NCBI GenBank assembly: GCA_950106755.1
Contig: CATNNA010000006.1
Span: 1,116,001 to 1,180,000 of the forward strand
Direction of reading: 5' to 3'
DNA length: 64,000 nt
DNA from: Climacium dendroides
Lineage: Eukaryota > Streptophyta > Bryopsida > Hypnales > Climaciaceae
The position numbers were made by a program, and so were the translations under genes. The notes beneath the pieces are model-generated. The model was not told the DNA's origin, ran no database searches, and worked only from the letters and a program-made list of their open reading frames with translations. This document shows positions 51,422 to 64,000 of the stretch, piece by piece; within the stretch, counting starts at the first letter, position 1, and each line of letters starts with the position of its first letter.

Positions 51422-53242
51422 AAGACAAACCAGTCTATTGCTTTCCTATAGTGTCTTCTTCGTTTGATATGGATTTCAAAACAAATACTCTAGAAATCAT
51501 GCTGTATTTAATAAAACCCAAACCAATAAATTATATCGGTTTGACGTGCAAGCATGTCCAAAAACGTAACACACAAGTTGCAATTGTTCAAAATAATTAG
51601 GATTCATGGAGAAACTTAACTTTAAGACAAACCAGCCTATTGCTTTCCTACACTGTCTTCTTAATTTGAAATGGATTTCAAAACAAATACTCTAGAAATC
51701 ATGCTGTATTTAATAAAACCCAAACCAATAAATTATATCGGTTTGACGTGCAAGCATGTCCAAAAACGTAACACACAAGTTGCAATTGTTCAAAATAATT
51801 AGGATTCATGGAGAAACTTAACTTTAAGACAAACCAGCCTATTGCTTTCCTACACTGTCTTCTTAATTTGAAATGGATTTCAAAACAAATACTCTAGAAA
51901 TCATGCTGTATTTAATGAAACCCAAACCAATAAATTATATCGGTTTGACGTACAAGCATGTCCAAAAACGTAACACACAAGTTGCAATTGTTCAAAATAA
52001 TTAGAATTCATGGAAATACTTAATTTTAAGACAACCCAGCCTATTGCTTTCATCCACTGTCTTTGACATTTGATATGGATTTCAAAACAAATACTCTAGA
52101 AACCATGCTGTATTTAATAAAACCCAAACCAATAAATTATATCGGTTTGACGTGCAAGCATGTCCAAAAACGTAACACACAAGTTGCAATTGTTCAAAAT
52201 AATTAGGATTCATGGAAAAACTTAATTTTAAGACAACCCAGTCTATTGCTTTCCTATAGTGTCTTCTTCATTTGATATGGATTTCAAAACAAATACTCTA
52301 GAAATCATGCTGTATTTAGCAAAACCCAAACCAATAAATTATATCGGTTTGACGTGCAAGCATGTCCAAAAACGTAACACACAAGTTGCAATTGTTCAAA
52401 ATAATTAGGATTCATGGAAAAACTTAACTTTAAGACAAACCAGCCTATTGCATTCCTACACTCTCTTCTTCATTTGATATGGATTTCAAAACAAATACTC
52501 TATAAATCATGCTGTATTTAATAAAACCCAAACCAATAAATTATATCGGTTTGACGTGCAAGCATTTCCAAAAACGTAACACACAAGTTGCAATTGTTCA
52601 AAATAATTAGAATTCATGGAAATACTTAATTTTAAGGCAACCCAGTCTATTGCTTTCCTACACTGTCTTTGACATTTGAAATGGATTTCAAAACAAATAC
52701 TCTAGAAATCATGCTGTATTTAACAAAACCCAAACCAATAAATTATATCGGTTTGACGTGCAAGCATGTCCAAAAACGTAACACACAAGTTGCAATTGTT
52801 CAAAATAATTAGAATTCATGGAAAAACTTAACTTTAAGACAACCCAGTCTATTGCTTTCCTACAGGGTCTTCTTCATTTGATATGGATTTCAAAACAAAT
52901 ACTCTAGAAATCATGCTGTATTTAATAAAACCCAAACCAATAAATTATATCGGTTTGACGTGCAAGCATGTCCAAAAACGTAACACACAAGTTGCAATTG
53001 TTCAAAATAATTAGGATTCATGGAAAAACTTAACTTTAAGACAACCCAGTCTATTGCTTTCCTACAGGGTCTTCTTCATTTGATATGGATTTCAAAACAA
53101 ATACTCTAGAAATCATGCTGTATTTAATAAAACCCAAACCAATACATTATATCGGTTTGACGTGCAAGCATGTCCAAAAACGTAACACACAAGTTGCAAT
53201 TGTTCAAAATAATTAGAATTCATGGAAATACTTAATTTTAAG
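51422..53242. repeat. Duplicated block of array 2, copy 2 (pair at 46978-48798)
   Basis: The second member of the 22-unit-spaced pair. It lies directly after the 7-unit tandem at 48417-51244, and its partner lies directly before it. Duplication of a longer segment followed by exchange within it would give this layout. Confidence 0.82.
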
Positions 53243-53929
53243 GCAACCCAGTCTATTGCTTTCCTACACTGTCTTTGACATTTGAAATGGATTTCAAAAC
53301 AAATACTCTAGAAATCATGCTGTATTTAACAAAACCCAAACCAATAAATTATATCGGTTTGACGTGCAAGCATGTCCAAAAACGTAACACACAAGTTGCA
53401 ATTGTTCAAAATAATTAGGATTCATGGAAAAACTTAACTTGAAGACAAACCAGTCTATTGCTTTCCTATAGTGTCTTCTTCGTTTGATATGGATTTCAAA
53501 ACAAATACTCTAGAAACCATGCTGTATTTAACAAAACCCAAACCAATAAATTATATCGGTTTGACGTGCAAGCATGTCCAAAAACGTAACACACAAGTTG
53601 CAATTGTTCAAAATAATTAGAATTCATGGAAATACTTAATTTTAAGACAACCCAGCCTATTGCTTTCATACACTGTCTTTGACATTTGATATGGATTTCA
53701 AAACAAATACTCTAGAAATCATGCTGTATTTAATAAAACCCAAACCAATAAATTATATCGGTTTGACGTGCAAGCATGTCCAAAAACGTAACACACAAGT
53801 TGCAATTGTTCAAAATAATTAGGATTCATGGAAAAACTTAACTTTAAGACAAACCAGCCTATTGCTTTCCTACAGTGTCTTCATCATTTGATATGGATTT
53901 CAAAACAAATACTCTATAAATCATGCTGT

Positions 53930-55747
53930 ATTTAATAAAACCCAAACCAATACATTATATCGGTTTGACGTGCAAGCATGTCCAAAAACGTAACACACAA
54001 GTTGCAATTGTTCAAAATAATTAGAATTCATGGAAATACTTAATTTTAAGACAACCCAGCCTATTGCTTTCATACACTGTCTTTAACATTTGATTTGGAT
54101 TTCAAAACAAATACTCTAGAAATCATGCTGTATTTAATAAAACCCAAACCAATAAATTATATCGGTTTGACGTGCAAGCATGTCCAAAAACGTAACACAC
54201 AAGTTGCAATTGTTCAAAATAATTAGGATTCATGGAAATACTTAATTTTAAGACAACCCAGCCTCTTGCTTTCATGCACAGTCTTTGACATTTGATATGG
54301 ATTTCAAAACAAATACTCTAGAAATCATGGTGTATTTAACAAAACCCAAACCAATAAATTATATCGGTTTGACGTGCAAGCATGTCCAAAAAAATAACAC
54401 ACAAGTTGCAATTGTTCAAAATAATTAGGATTCATGGAAAAACTTAACTTTAAGACAACCCAGTCTATTGCTTTCCTACAGGGTCTTCTTCATTTGATAT
54501 GGATTTCAAAACAAATACTCTAGAAATCATGCTGTATTTAATAAAACCCAAACCAATACATTATATCGGTTTGACGTGCAAGCATGTCCAAAAACGTAAC
54601 ACACAAGTTGCAATTGTTCAAAATAATTAGAATTCATGGAAATACTTAATTTTAAGACAACCCAGCCTATTGCTTTCATACACTGTCTTTAACATTTGAT
54701 ATGGATTTCAAAACAAATACTCTAGAAATCATGCTGTATTTAATAAAACCCAAACCAATAAATTATATCGGTTTGACGTGCAAGCATGTCCAAAAACGTA
54801 ACACACAAGTTGCAATTGTTCAAAATAATTAGGATTCATGGAAATACTTAATTTTAAGACAACCCAGCCTCTTGCTTTCATGCACAGTCTTTGACATTTG
54901 ATATGGATTTCAAAACAAATACTCTAGAAATCATGGTGTATTTAACAAAACCCAAACCAATAAATTATATCGGTTTGACGTGCAAGCATGTCCAAAAAAA
55001 TAACACACAAGTTGCAATTGTTCAAAATAATTAGGATTCATGGAAAAACTTAACTTTAAGACAACCCAGTCTATTGCTTTCCTACAGGGTCTTCTTCATT
55101 TGATATGGATTTCAAAACAAATACTCTAGAAATCATGCTGTATTTAATAAAACCCAAACCAATACATTATATCGGTTTGACGTGCAAGCATGTCCAAAAA
55201 CGTAACACACAAGTTGCAATTGTTCAAAATAATTAGAATTCATGGAAATACTTAATTTTAAGACAACCCAGCCTATTGCTTTCATACACTGTCTTTAACA
55301 TTTGATATGGATTTCAAAACAAATACTCTAGAAATCATGCTGTATTTAATAAAACCCAAACCAATAAATTATATCGGTTTGACGTGCAAGCATGTCCAAA
55401 AACGTAACACACAAGTTGCAATTGTTCAAAATAATTAGAATTCATGGAAATACTTAATTTTAAGACAACCCAGCCTATTGCTTTCATACACAGTCTTTGA
55501 CATTTGATATGGATTTCAAAACAAATACTCTAGAAATCATGGTGTATTTAACAAAACCCAAACCAATAAATTATATCGGTTAGACGTGCAAGCATGTCCA
55601 AAAAAATAACACACAAGTTGCAATTGTTCAAAATAATTAGGATTCATGGAAAAACTTAACTTTAAGACAACCCAGTCTATTGCTTTCCTACAGGGTCTTC
55701 TTCATTTGATATGGATTTCAAAACAAATACTCTAGAAATCATGCTGT
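53930..55747. repeat. 3-unit higher-order repeat (606 bp), three copies
   Basis: Copies at about 53930-54535, 54536-55141 and 55142-55747. GTCTTTAACATTTG recurs at 54079, 54685 and 55291, exactly 606 bp apart. CATGGTGTATTTAAC, CACAGTCTTTG and CAAAAAAATAACAC follow in the same order in each. The third copy has GCCTATTGCTTTCATACACAG where the first two have the GCCTCTTGC and CATGCACAG variants. Confidence 0.83.
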
Positions 55748-56580
55748 ATTTAATAAAACCCAAACCAATAAATTATATCGGTTTAACGTGCAGGCATGTC
55801 CAAAAACGTAAGACACAAGTTGCAATTGTTCAAAATATTTAGGATTCATGGAAAAACTTAACTTTAAGACAAACCAGTCTATTGCTTTCCTATAGTGTCT
55901 TCTTCGTTTGCTATGGATTTCAAAACAAATACTCTAGAAATCATGCTGTATTTAATAAAACCCAAACCAATAAATTATATCGGTTTGACGTGCAAGCATG
56001 TCCAAAAACGTAACACACAAGTTGCAATTGTTCAAAATAATTAGAATTCATGGAAATACTTAATTTTAAGACAACCCAGCCTATTGCTTTCATACACTGT
56101 CTTTGACATTTGATATGGATTTCAAAACAAATACTCTAGAAATCATGCTGTATTTAATAAAACCCAAACCAATAAATTATATCGGTTTGACGTGCAAGCA
56201 TGTCCAAAAACGTAACACACAAGTTGCAATTGTTCAAAATAATTAGGATTCATGGAAAAACTTAACTTGAAGACAAACCAGTCTATTGCTTTCCTATAGT
56301 GTCTTCTTCGTTTGATATGGATTTCAAAACAAATACTCTATAAATCATGCTGTATTTAATAAAACCCAAACCAATAAATTATACCGGTTTGACGTGCAAG
56401 CATGTCCAAAAACGTAACACACAAGTTGCAATTGTTCAAAATAATTAGGATTCATGGAAAAACTTAACTTTAAGACAAACCAGTCTATTGCTTTCCTATA
56501 GTGTCTTCTTCGTTTGATATGGATTTCAAAACAAATACTCTAGAAATCATGCTGTATTTAATAAAACCCAAACCAATAAA

Positions 56581-59073
56581 TTATATCGGTTTGACGTGCA
56601 AGCATGTCCAAAAACGTAACACACAAGTTGCAATTGTTCAAAATAATTAGGATTCATGGAAAAACTTAACTTTAAGACAAACCAGCCTATTGCTTTCCTA
56701 CAGTGTCTTCTTCATTTGATATGGATTTCAAAACAAATACTCTAGAAATCATGCTGTATTTAATAAAACCCAAACCAATACATTATATCGGTTTGACGTG
56801 TAAGCATGTCCAAAAACGTAACACACAAGTTGCAATTGTTCAAAATAATTAGGATTCATGGAAAAACTTAACTTTAAGACAAACCAGTCTATTGCTTTCT
56901 TACAGTGTCTTCTTCGTTTGATATGGATTTCAAAACAAATACTCTAGAAATCATGCTGTATTTAATAAAACCCAAACCAATAAATTATATCAGTTTGACG
57001 TGCAAGCATGTCCAAAAACGTAACACACAAGTTGCAATTGTTCAAAATAATTAGGATTCATGGAAAAACTTAATTTTAAGACAACCCAGCCTATTGCTTT
57101 CCTACACTGTCTTTGACATTTGATATGGATTTCAAAACAAATACTCTAGAAACCATGCTGTATTTAATAAAACCCAAACCAATAAATTATATCGGTTTGA
57201 CGTGCAAGCATGTCCAAAAACGTAACACACAAGTTGCAATTGTTCAAAATAATTAGGATTCATGGAAAAACTTAATTTTAGGACAACCCAGTCTATTGCT
57301 TTCCTAAAGTGTCTTCTTCATTTGATATGGATTTCAAAACAAATACTCTAGAAATCATGCTGTATTTAACAAAACCCAAACCAATAAATTATATCGGTTT
57401 GACGTGCAAGCATGTCCAAAAACGTAACACACAAGTTGCAATTGTTCAAAATAATTAGGATTCATGGAAAAACTTAACTTTAAGACAACCCAACCTATTG
57501 CTTTCATACACTGTCTTTGACATTTGATATGATTTCAAAACAAATACTCTAGAAACCATGCTGTATTTAATAAAACCCAAACCAATAAATTATACCGGTT
57601 TGACGTGCAAGCATGTCCAAAAACGTAACACACAAGTTGCAATTGTTCAAAATAATTAGGATTCATGGAAAAACTTAACTTTAAGACAAACCAGTCTATT
57701 GCTTTCCTATAGTGTCTTCTTCGTTTGATATGGATTTCAAAACAAATACTCTGGAAATCATGCTGTATTTAATAAAACCCAAACCAATAAATTATATCGG
57801 TTTGACGTGCAAGCATGTCCAAAAACGTAACACACAAGTTGCAATTGTTCAAAATAATTAGGATTCATGGAAAAACTTAACTTTAAGACAAACCAGCCTA
57901 TTGCTTTCCTATAGTGTGTTCTTCGTTTGATATGGATTTCAAAACAAATACTCTATAAATCATGCTGTATTTAATAAAACCCAAACCAATACATTATATC
58001 GGTTTGACGTGCAAGCATGTCCAAAAACGTAACACACAAGTTGCAATTGTTCAAAATAATTAGGATTCATGGAAAAACTTAACTTTAAGACAAACCAGCC
58101 TATTGCTTTCCTACAGTGTCTTCTTCATTTGATATGGATTTCAAAACAAATACTCTAGAAATCATGCTGTATTTAATAAAACCCAAACCAATACATTATA
58201 TCGGTTTGACGTGTAAGCATGTCCAAAAACGTAACACACAAGTTGCAATTGTTCAAAATAATTAGGATTCATGGAAAAACTTAACTTTAAGACAAACCAG
58301 TCTATTGCTTTCTTACAGTGTCTTCTTCGTTTGATATGGATTTCAAAACAAATACTCTATAAATCATGCTGTATTTAATAAAACCCAAACCAATAAATTA
58401 TATCAGTTTGACGTGCAAGCATGTCCAAAAACGTAACACACAAGTTGCAATTGTTCAAAATAATTAGGATTCATGGAAAAACTTAATTTTAAGACAACCC
58501 AGCCTATTGCTTTCCTACACTGTCTTTGACATTTGATATGGATTTCAAAACAAATACTCTAGAAACCATGCTGTATTTAATAAAACCCAAACCAATAAAT
58601 TATATCGGTTTGACGTGCAAGCATGTCCAAAAACGTAACACACAAGTTGCAATTGTTCAAAATAATTAGGATTCATGGAAAAACTTAATTTTAGGACAAC
58701 CCAGTCTATTGCTTTCCTACAGTGTCTTCTTCATTTGATATGGATTTCAAAACAAATACTCTAGAAACCATGCTGTATTTAATAAAACCCAAACCAATAA
58801 ATTATATCGGTTTGACGTGCAAGCATGTCCAAAAACGTAACACACAAGTTGCAATTGTTCAAAATAATTAGGATTCATGGAAAAACTTAACTTTAAGACA
58901 ACCCAACCTATTGCTTTCATACACTGTCTTTGACATTTGATATGATTTCAAAACAAATACTCTAGAAACCATGCTGTATTTAATAAAACCCAAACCAATA
59001 AATTATACCGGTTTGACGTGCAAGCATGTCCAAAAACGTAACACACAAGTTGCAATTGTTCAAAATAATTAGA
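56581..59073. repeat. 7-unit higher-order repeat (1413 bp) carrying two 201-bp units
   Basis: Sequence at 56581-57660 recurs at 57994-59073 with a few substitutions. Shared markers are GACGTGTAAGC (near 56795 and 58208), TATCAGTTTGACG (near 56990 and 58403), TTAGGACAACC and a one-base deletion making GATATGATTTC (near 57526 and 58939). The spacing is 1413, not 1414, because the deleted unit lies within the repeat. These are the only two units in the array that are not 202 bp. Confidence 0.83.
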
Positions 59074-60899
59074 ATTCATGGAAATACTTAATTTTAAGGC
59101 AACCCAGTCTATTGCTTTCCTACACTGTCTTTGACATTTGAAATGGATTTCAAAACAAATACTCTAGAAACCATGCTGTATTTAATAAAACCCAAACCAA
59201 TAAATTATATCGGTTTGACGTGCAAGCATGTCCAAAAACGTAACACACAAGTTGCAATTGTTCAAAATAATTAGGATTCATGGAAAAACTTAACTTTAAG
59301 ACAACCCAACCTATTGCTTTCATACACTCTCTTTGACATTTGATATGGATTTCAAAACAAATACTCTAGAAACCATGCTGTATTTAAGAAAACCCAAACC
59401 AATAAATTATACCGGTTTGACGTGCAAGCATGTCCAAAAATGTAACACACAAGTTGCAATTGTTCAAAATAATTAGGATTCATGGAAAAACTTAATTTTA
59501 AGACAACCCAGTCTATTGCTTTCCTACAGTGTCTTCTTCATTTGATATGGATTTCAAAACAAATACTCTAGAAATCATGCTGTATTTAATAAAACCCAAA
59601 CCAATACATTATATCGGTTTGACGTGCAACCATGTCCAAAAACGTAACACACAAGTTGCAATTGTTCAAAATAATTAGGATTCATGGAAAAACTTAATTT
59701 TAAGACAACCCAGCCTATTGCTTTCCTACACTGTCTTTGACATTTGATATGGATTTCAAAACAAATACTCTAGAAACCATGCTGTATTTAATAAAACCCA
59801 AACCAATAAATTATATCGGTTTGACGTGCAAGCATGTCCAAAAACGTAACACACAAGTTGCAATTGTTCAAAATATTTAGGATTCATGGAAAAACTTAAC
59901 TTTAAGACAAACCAGTCTATTGCTTTCCTATAGTGTCTTCTTCGTTTGATATGGATTTCAAAACAAATACTCTATAAATCATGCTGTATTTAATAAAACC
60001 CAAACCAATACATTATATCGGTTTGACGTGCAACCATGTCCAAAAACGTAACACACAAGTTGCAATTGTTCAAAATAATTAGGATTCATGGAAAAACTTA
60101 ATTTTAAGACAACCTAGCCTATTGCTTTCATACACTGTCTTTGACATTTGATATGGATTTCAAAACAAATACTCTAGAAACCATGCTGTATTTAATAAAA
60201 CCCAAACCAATAAATTATATCGGTTTGACGTGCAAGCATGTCCAAAAACGTAACACACAAGTTGCAATTGTTCAAAATAATTAGAATTCATGGAAATACT
60301 TAATTTTAAGACAACCCAGCCTATTGCTTTCATACACTGTCTTTGACATTTGATATGGATTTGAAAACAAATACTCTAGAAACCATGCTGTATTTAATAA
60401 AACCCAAACCAATAAATTATATCGGTTTGACGTGCAAGCATGTCCAAAAACGTAACACACAAGTTGCAATTGTTCAAAATAATTAGGATTCATGGAAATA
60501 CTTAATTTTAAGACAACCCAGCCTATTGCTTTCATACACTGTCTTTGACATTTGATATGGATTTCAAAACAAATACTCTAGAAACCATGCTGTATTTAAT
60601 AAAACCCAAACCAATAAATTATATCGGTTTGACGTGCAAGCATGTCCAAAAACGTAACACACAAGTTGCAATTGTTCAAAATAATTAGAATTCATGGAAA
60701 TACTTAATTTCAAGACAACCCAGCCTATTGCTTTCATACACTGTCTTTGACATTTGATATGGATTTCAAAACAAATACTCTAGAAACCATGCTGTATTTA
60801 ATAAAACCCAAACCAATAAATTATATCGGTTTGACGTGCAAGCATGTCCAAAAACGTAACACACAAGTTGCAATTGTTCAAAATAATTAGGATTCATGG

Positions 60900-63800
60900 A
60901 AATACTTAATTTTAAGACAACCGAGCCTCTTGCTTTCATACACTGTCTTTAACATTTGATATGGATTTCAAAACAAATACTCTAGAAATCATGCTGTATT
61001 TAATAAAACCCAAACCAATAAATTATATCGGTTTGACATGCAAGCATGTCCAAAAACGTAACACACAAGTTGCAATTGTTCAAAATAATTAGGATTCATG
61101 GAAATACTTAATTTTAAGACAACCCAGCCTATTGCTTTCATACACTGTCTTTGACATTTGATATGGATTTCAAAACAAATACTCTAGAAACCATGCTGTA
61201 TTTAATAAAACCCAAACCAATAAATTATATCGGTTTGACGTGCAAGCATGTCCAAAAACGTAACACACAAGTTGCAATTGTTCAAAATAATTAGGATTCA
61301 TGGAAATACTTAATTTTAAGACAACCCAGCCTATTGCTTTCATACACTGTCTTTGACATTTGATATGGATTTCAAAACAAATACTCTAGAAACCATGCTG
61401 TATTTAATAAAACCCAAACCAATAAATTATATCGGTTTGACGTGCAAGCATGTCCAAAAACGTAACACACAAGTTGCAATTGTTCAAAATAATTAGAATT
61501 CATGGAAAAACTTAATTTCAAGACAACCCAGCCTATTGCTTTCATACACTGTCTTTGACATTTGATATGGATTTCAAAACAAATACTCTAGAAACCATGC
61601 TGTATTTAATAAAACCCAAACCAATAAATTATATCGGTTTGACGTGCAAGCATGTCCAAAAACGTAACACACAAGTTGCAATTGTTCAAAATAATTAGGA
61701 TTCATGGAAATACTTAATTTTAAGACAACCGAGCCTCTTGCTTTCATACACTGTCTTTAACATTTGATATGGATTTCAAAACAAATACTCTAGAAATCAT
61801 TCTGTATTTAATAAAACCCAAACCAATAAATTATATCGGTTTGACATGCAAGCATGTCCAAAAACGTAACACACAAGTTGCAATTGTTCAAAATAATTAG
61901 GATTCATGGAAATACTTAATTTTAAGACAACCCAGCCTCTTGCTTTCATACACTGTCTTTGACATTTGATATGGATTTCAAAACAAATACTCTAGAAATC
62001 ATGCTGTATTTAACAAAACCCAAACCAATAAATTATATCGGTTTGACGTGCAAGCATGTCCAAAAAAATAACACACAAGTTGCAATTGTTCAAAATAATT
62101 AGGATTCATGGAAAAACTTAACTTTAAGACAACCCAGCCTATTGCTTTCCTACACTGTCTTCTTCATTTGAAATGGATTTCAAAACAAATACTCTATAAA
62201 TCATGCTGTATTTAATAAAACCCAAACCAATAAATTATATCGGTTTGACGTGCAAGCATGTCCAAAAACGTAACACACAAGTTGCAATTGTTCAAAATAT
62301 TTAGGATTCATGGAAAAACTTATCTTTAAGACAACCCAGCCTATTGCTTTCCTACACTGTCTTCTTCATTTGAAATGGATTTCAAAACAAATACTCTAGA
62401 AATCATGCTGTATTTAATAAAACCCAAACCAATAAATTATATCGGTTTGACGTGGAAGCATGTCCAAAAACGTAACACACAAGTTGCAATTGTTCAAAAT
62501 AATTAGAATTCATGGAAATACTTAATTTTAAGACAACCCAGTCTATTGCTTTCCTACACTGTCTTCTTCATTTGAAATGGATTTCAAAACAAATACTCTA
62601 GAAATCATGCTGTATTTAATAAAACCCAAACCAATAAATTATATCGGTTTGACGTGCAAGCATGTCCAAAAACGTAACACACAAGTTGCAATTGTTCAAA
62701 ATAATTAGAATTCATGGAAATACTTAATTTTAAGACAACCCAGCCTATTGCTTTCATACACTGTCTTTGACATTTGATATGGATTTCAAAACAAATACTC
62801 TAGAAACCATGCTGTATTTAATAATACCCAAACCAATAAATTATATCGGTTTGACGTGCAAGCATGTCCAAAAACGTAACACACAAGTTGCAATTGTTCA
62901 AAATAATTAGGATTCATGGAAAAACTTAACTTGAAGACAAACCAGTCTATTGCTTTCCTATAGTGTCTTCTTCGTTTGATATGGATTTCAAAACAAATAC
63001 TCTAGAAATCATGCTGTATTTAATAAAACCCAAAACAATAAATTATATCGGTTTGACGTGCAAGCATGTCCAAAAACGTAACACACAAGTTGCAATTGTT
63101 CAAAATAATTAGGATTCATGGAAATACTTAATTTTAAGACAACCCAGCCTATTGCTTTCATACACTGTCTTTGACATTTGATATGGATTTCAAAACAAAT
63201 ACTCTAGAAACCATGCTGTATTTAATAAAACCCAAACCAATAAATTATATCGGTTTGACGTGCAAGCATGTCCAAAAACGTAACACACAAGTTGCAATTG
63301 TTCAAAATAATTAGAATTCATGGAAAAACTTAATTTCAAGACAACCCAGCCTATTGCTTTCATACACTGTCTTTGACATTTGATATGGATTTCAAAACAA
63401 ATACTCTAGAAACCATGCTGTATTTAATAAAACCCAAACCAATAAATTATATCGGTTTGACGTGCAAGCATGTCCAAAAACGTAACACACAAGTTGCAAT
63501 TGTTCAAAATAATTAGGATTCATGGAAATACTTAATTTTAAGACAACCGAGCCTCTTGCTTTCATACACTGTCTTTAACATTTGATATGGATTTCAAAAC
63601 AAATACTCTAGAAATCATTCTGTATTTAATAAAACCCAAACCAATAAATTATATCGGTTTGACATGCAAGCATGTCCAAAAACGTAACACACAAGTTGCA
63701 ATTGTTCAAAATAATTAGGATTCATGGAAATACTTAATTTTAAGACAACCCAGCCTCTTGCTTTCATACACTGTCTTTGACATTTGATATGGATTTCAAA

Positions 63801-64000
63801 ACAAATACTCTAGAAATCATGGTGTATTTAACAAAACCCAAACCAATAAATTATATCGGTTTGACGTGCAAGCATGTCCAAAAAAATAACACACAAGTTG
63901 CAATTGTTCAAAATAATTAGGATTCATGGAAAAACTTAACTTTAAGACAACCCAGCCTATTGCTTTCCTACACTGTCTTCTTCATTTGAAATGGATTTCA
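60900..64000. repeat. Array 2 right part: recurrent CCGAGCCTCTTGC units at 4- and 9-unit spacing
   Basis: The rare CCGAGCCTCTTGC variant occurs at 60921, 61729 and 63547, which are 808 bp (4 units) and 1818 bp (9 units) apart. It is followed each time by GTCTTTAACATTTG and, one unit on, by GACATGCAAGC. The AAATCATTCTG variant accompanies the second and third occurrences only, so these two are the closer relatives. The pattern continues to the window edge. Confidence 0.72.

Larger units (their letters stand above)
37350..64000. repeat. Satellite array 2: 202-bp tandem repeat, 131 complete units
   Basis: A 202-bp unit repeats head to tail from the junction to the end of the window: 131 complete units and 191 bases of the next. 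The GACGTG site at 37403 and the equivalent at 63863 are 26460 bp apart, which is 131 units minus two bases. That matches the two 201-bp units found by inspection (deletions near 57530 and 58943). GC is about 30% by hand count. TCTAGA occurs in most units; units with TCTATA or TCTACA lack it. GAATTC occurs in a large subset, just before the CATGG segment. Every unit is in the same orientation and no coding sequence or mobile element is present. The size is close to a nucleosome repeat length. I do not recognise the family. Confidence 0.98.

Noticed and set aside
60281..60535. 84-codon minus-strand frame in array 2
   Set aside because: It exists because of one local substitution (TTTGAAAACAA near 60361) that removes a stop in one unit. 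The 202-bp period changes frame every unit, so no comparable frame persists in neighbouring copies.
1..64000. CRISPR array
   Set aside because: Repeats are contiguous with no variable spacers, and units of 366 and 202 bp are far longer than CRISPR repeats.
1..64000. rRNA, tRNA or 5S-derived repeat units
   Set aside because: I see no tRNA cloverleaf, no A/B-box pair and no recognisable rRNA stretch in either unit.
1..64000. CENP-B box or telomere repeat
   Set aside because: No match to the core TTCG-A-CGGG pattern in either unit, and no run of TTAGGG, TTTAGGG or TTAGG. GGATTC next to TTAG in array 2 is a single occurrence per unit, not a telomeric run.
37350..64000. Bacterial-type promoters suggested by TTGACG plus AT-rich boxes, and polyadenylation signals (AATAAA)
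   Set aside because: They recur by copy of the unit in AT-rich DNA, no gene follows them, and the context is eukaryotic.
1..64000. Assignment to a named satellite or species
   Set aside because: The unit sizes resemble known plant, fish and beetle satellites, but I cannot match either sequence to one with confidence.

Overview
The whole 64 kb window is tandemly repeated satellite DNA. I find no gene, RNA gene, transposon, CRISPR array or unique-sequence island. Two unrelated-looking satellite arrays meet at one abrupt junction at 37349/37350. Both arrays keep a single head-to-tail orientation throughout. The window opens and closes inside an array, so neither outer edge is seen.

Array 1 (1-37349) has a 366-bp unit, about 39% GC by hand count of the first unit. 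There are 102 complete units plus 17 bases of the next. Unit landmarks recur at exact multiples of 366 across the array, so there is no net length change in about 37 kb. The 366-bp unit is itself an old, diverged dimer of two halves of about 183 bp. Variant units fall into three zones (1-15372, 15373-27084, 27085-37349). Within the zones, units are arranged as higher-order repeats (HORs) of 2, 4, 5 and 7 units.

Array 2 (37350-64000) has a 202-bp unit, about 30% GC by hand count. There are 131 complete units plus 191 bases of the next. The only net length changes are two one-base deletions, which are copies of one event. Higher-order blocks of 3, 6 and 7 units are visible. Longer near-identical copies lie 15, 19 and 22 units apart. 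Units in the first ~6.5 kb next to the junction carry variants that are absent further in.

Organism: unit sizes near one or two nucleosome repeats, long homogenised arrays and nested higher-order structure indicate a nuclear eukaryotic chromosome, most likely centromeric, pericentromeric or subtelomeric heterochromatin. Many unit-to-unit differences are CpG to TpG/CpA changes. That suggests cytosine methylation in the germ line and so favours a plant or vertebrate over most insects. I do not recognise either satellite and cannot name a species.

Short open frames occur in every array-1 unit because 366 is divisible by three. They begin with TTG or GTG, overlap each other in different frames and are lost in many copies. 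I treat them as by-products of the repeat, not genes. What deserves attention is the array structure: the junction, the absence of indels, the nested duplications, a 12-bp motif shared by both satellites, and a short dyad in each unit.
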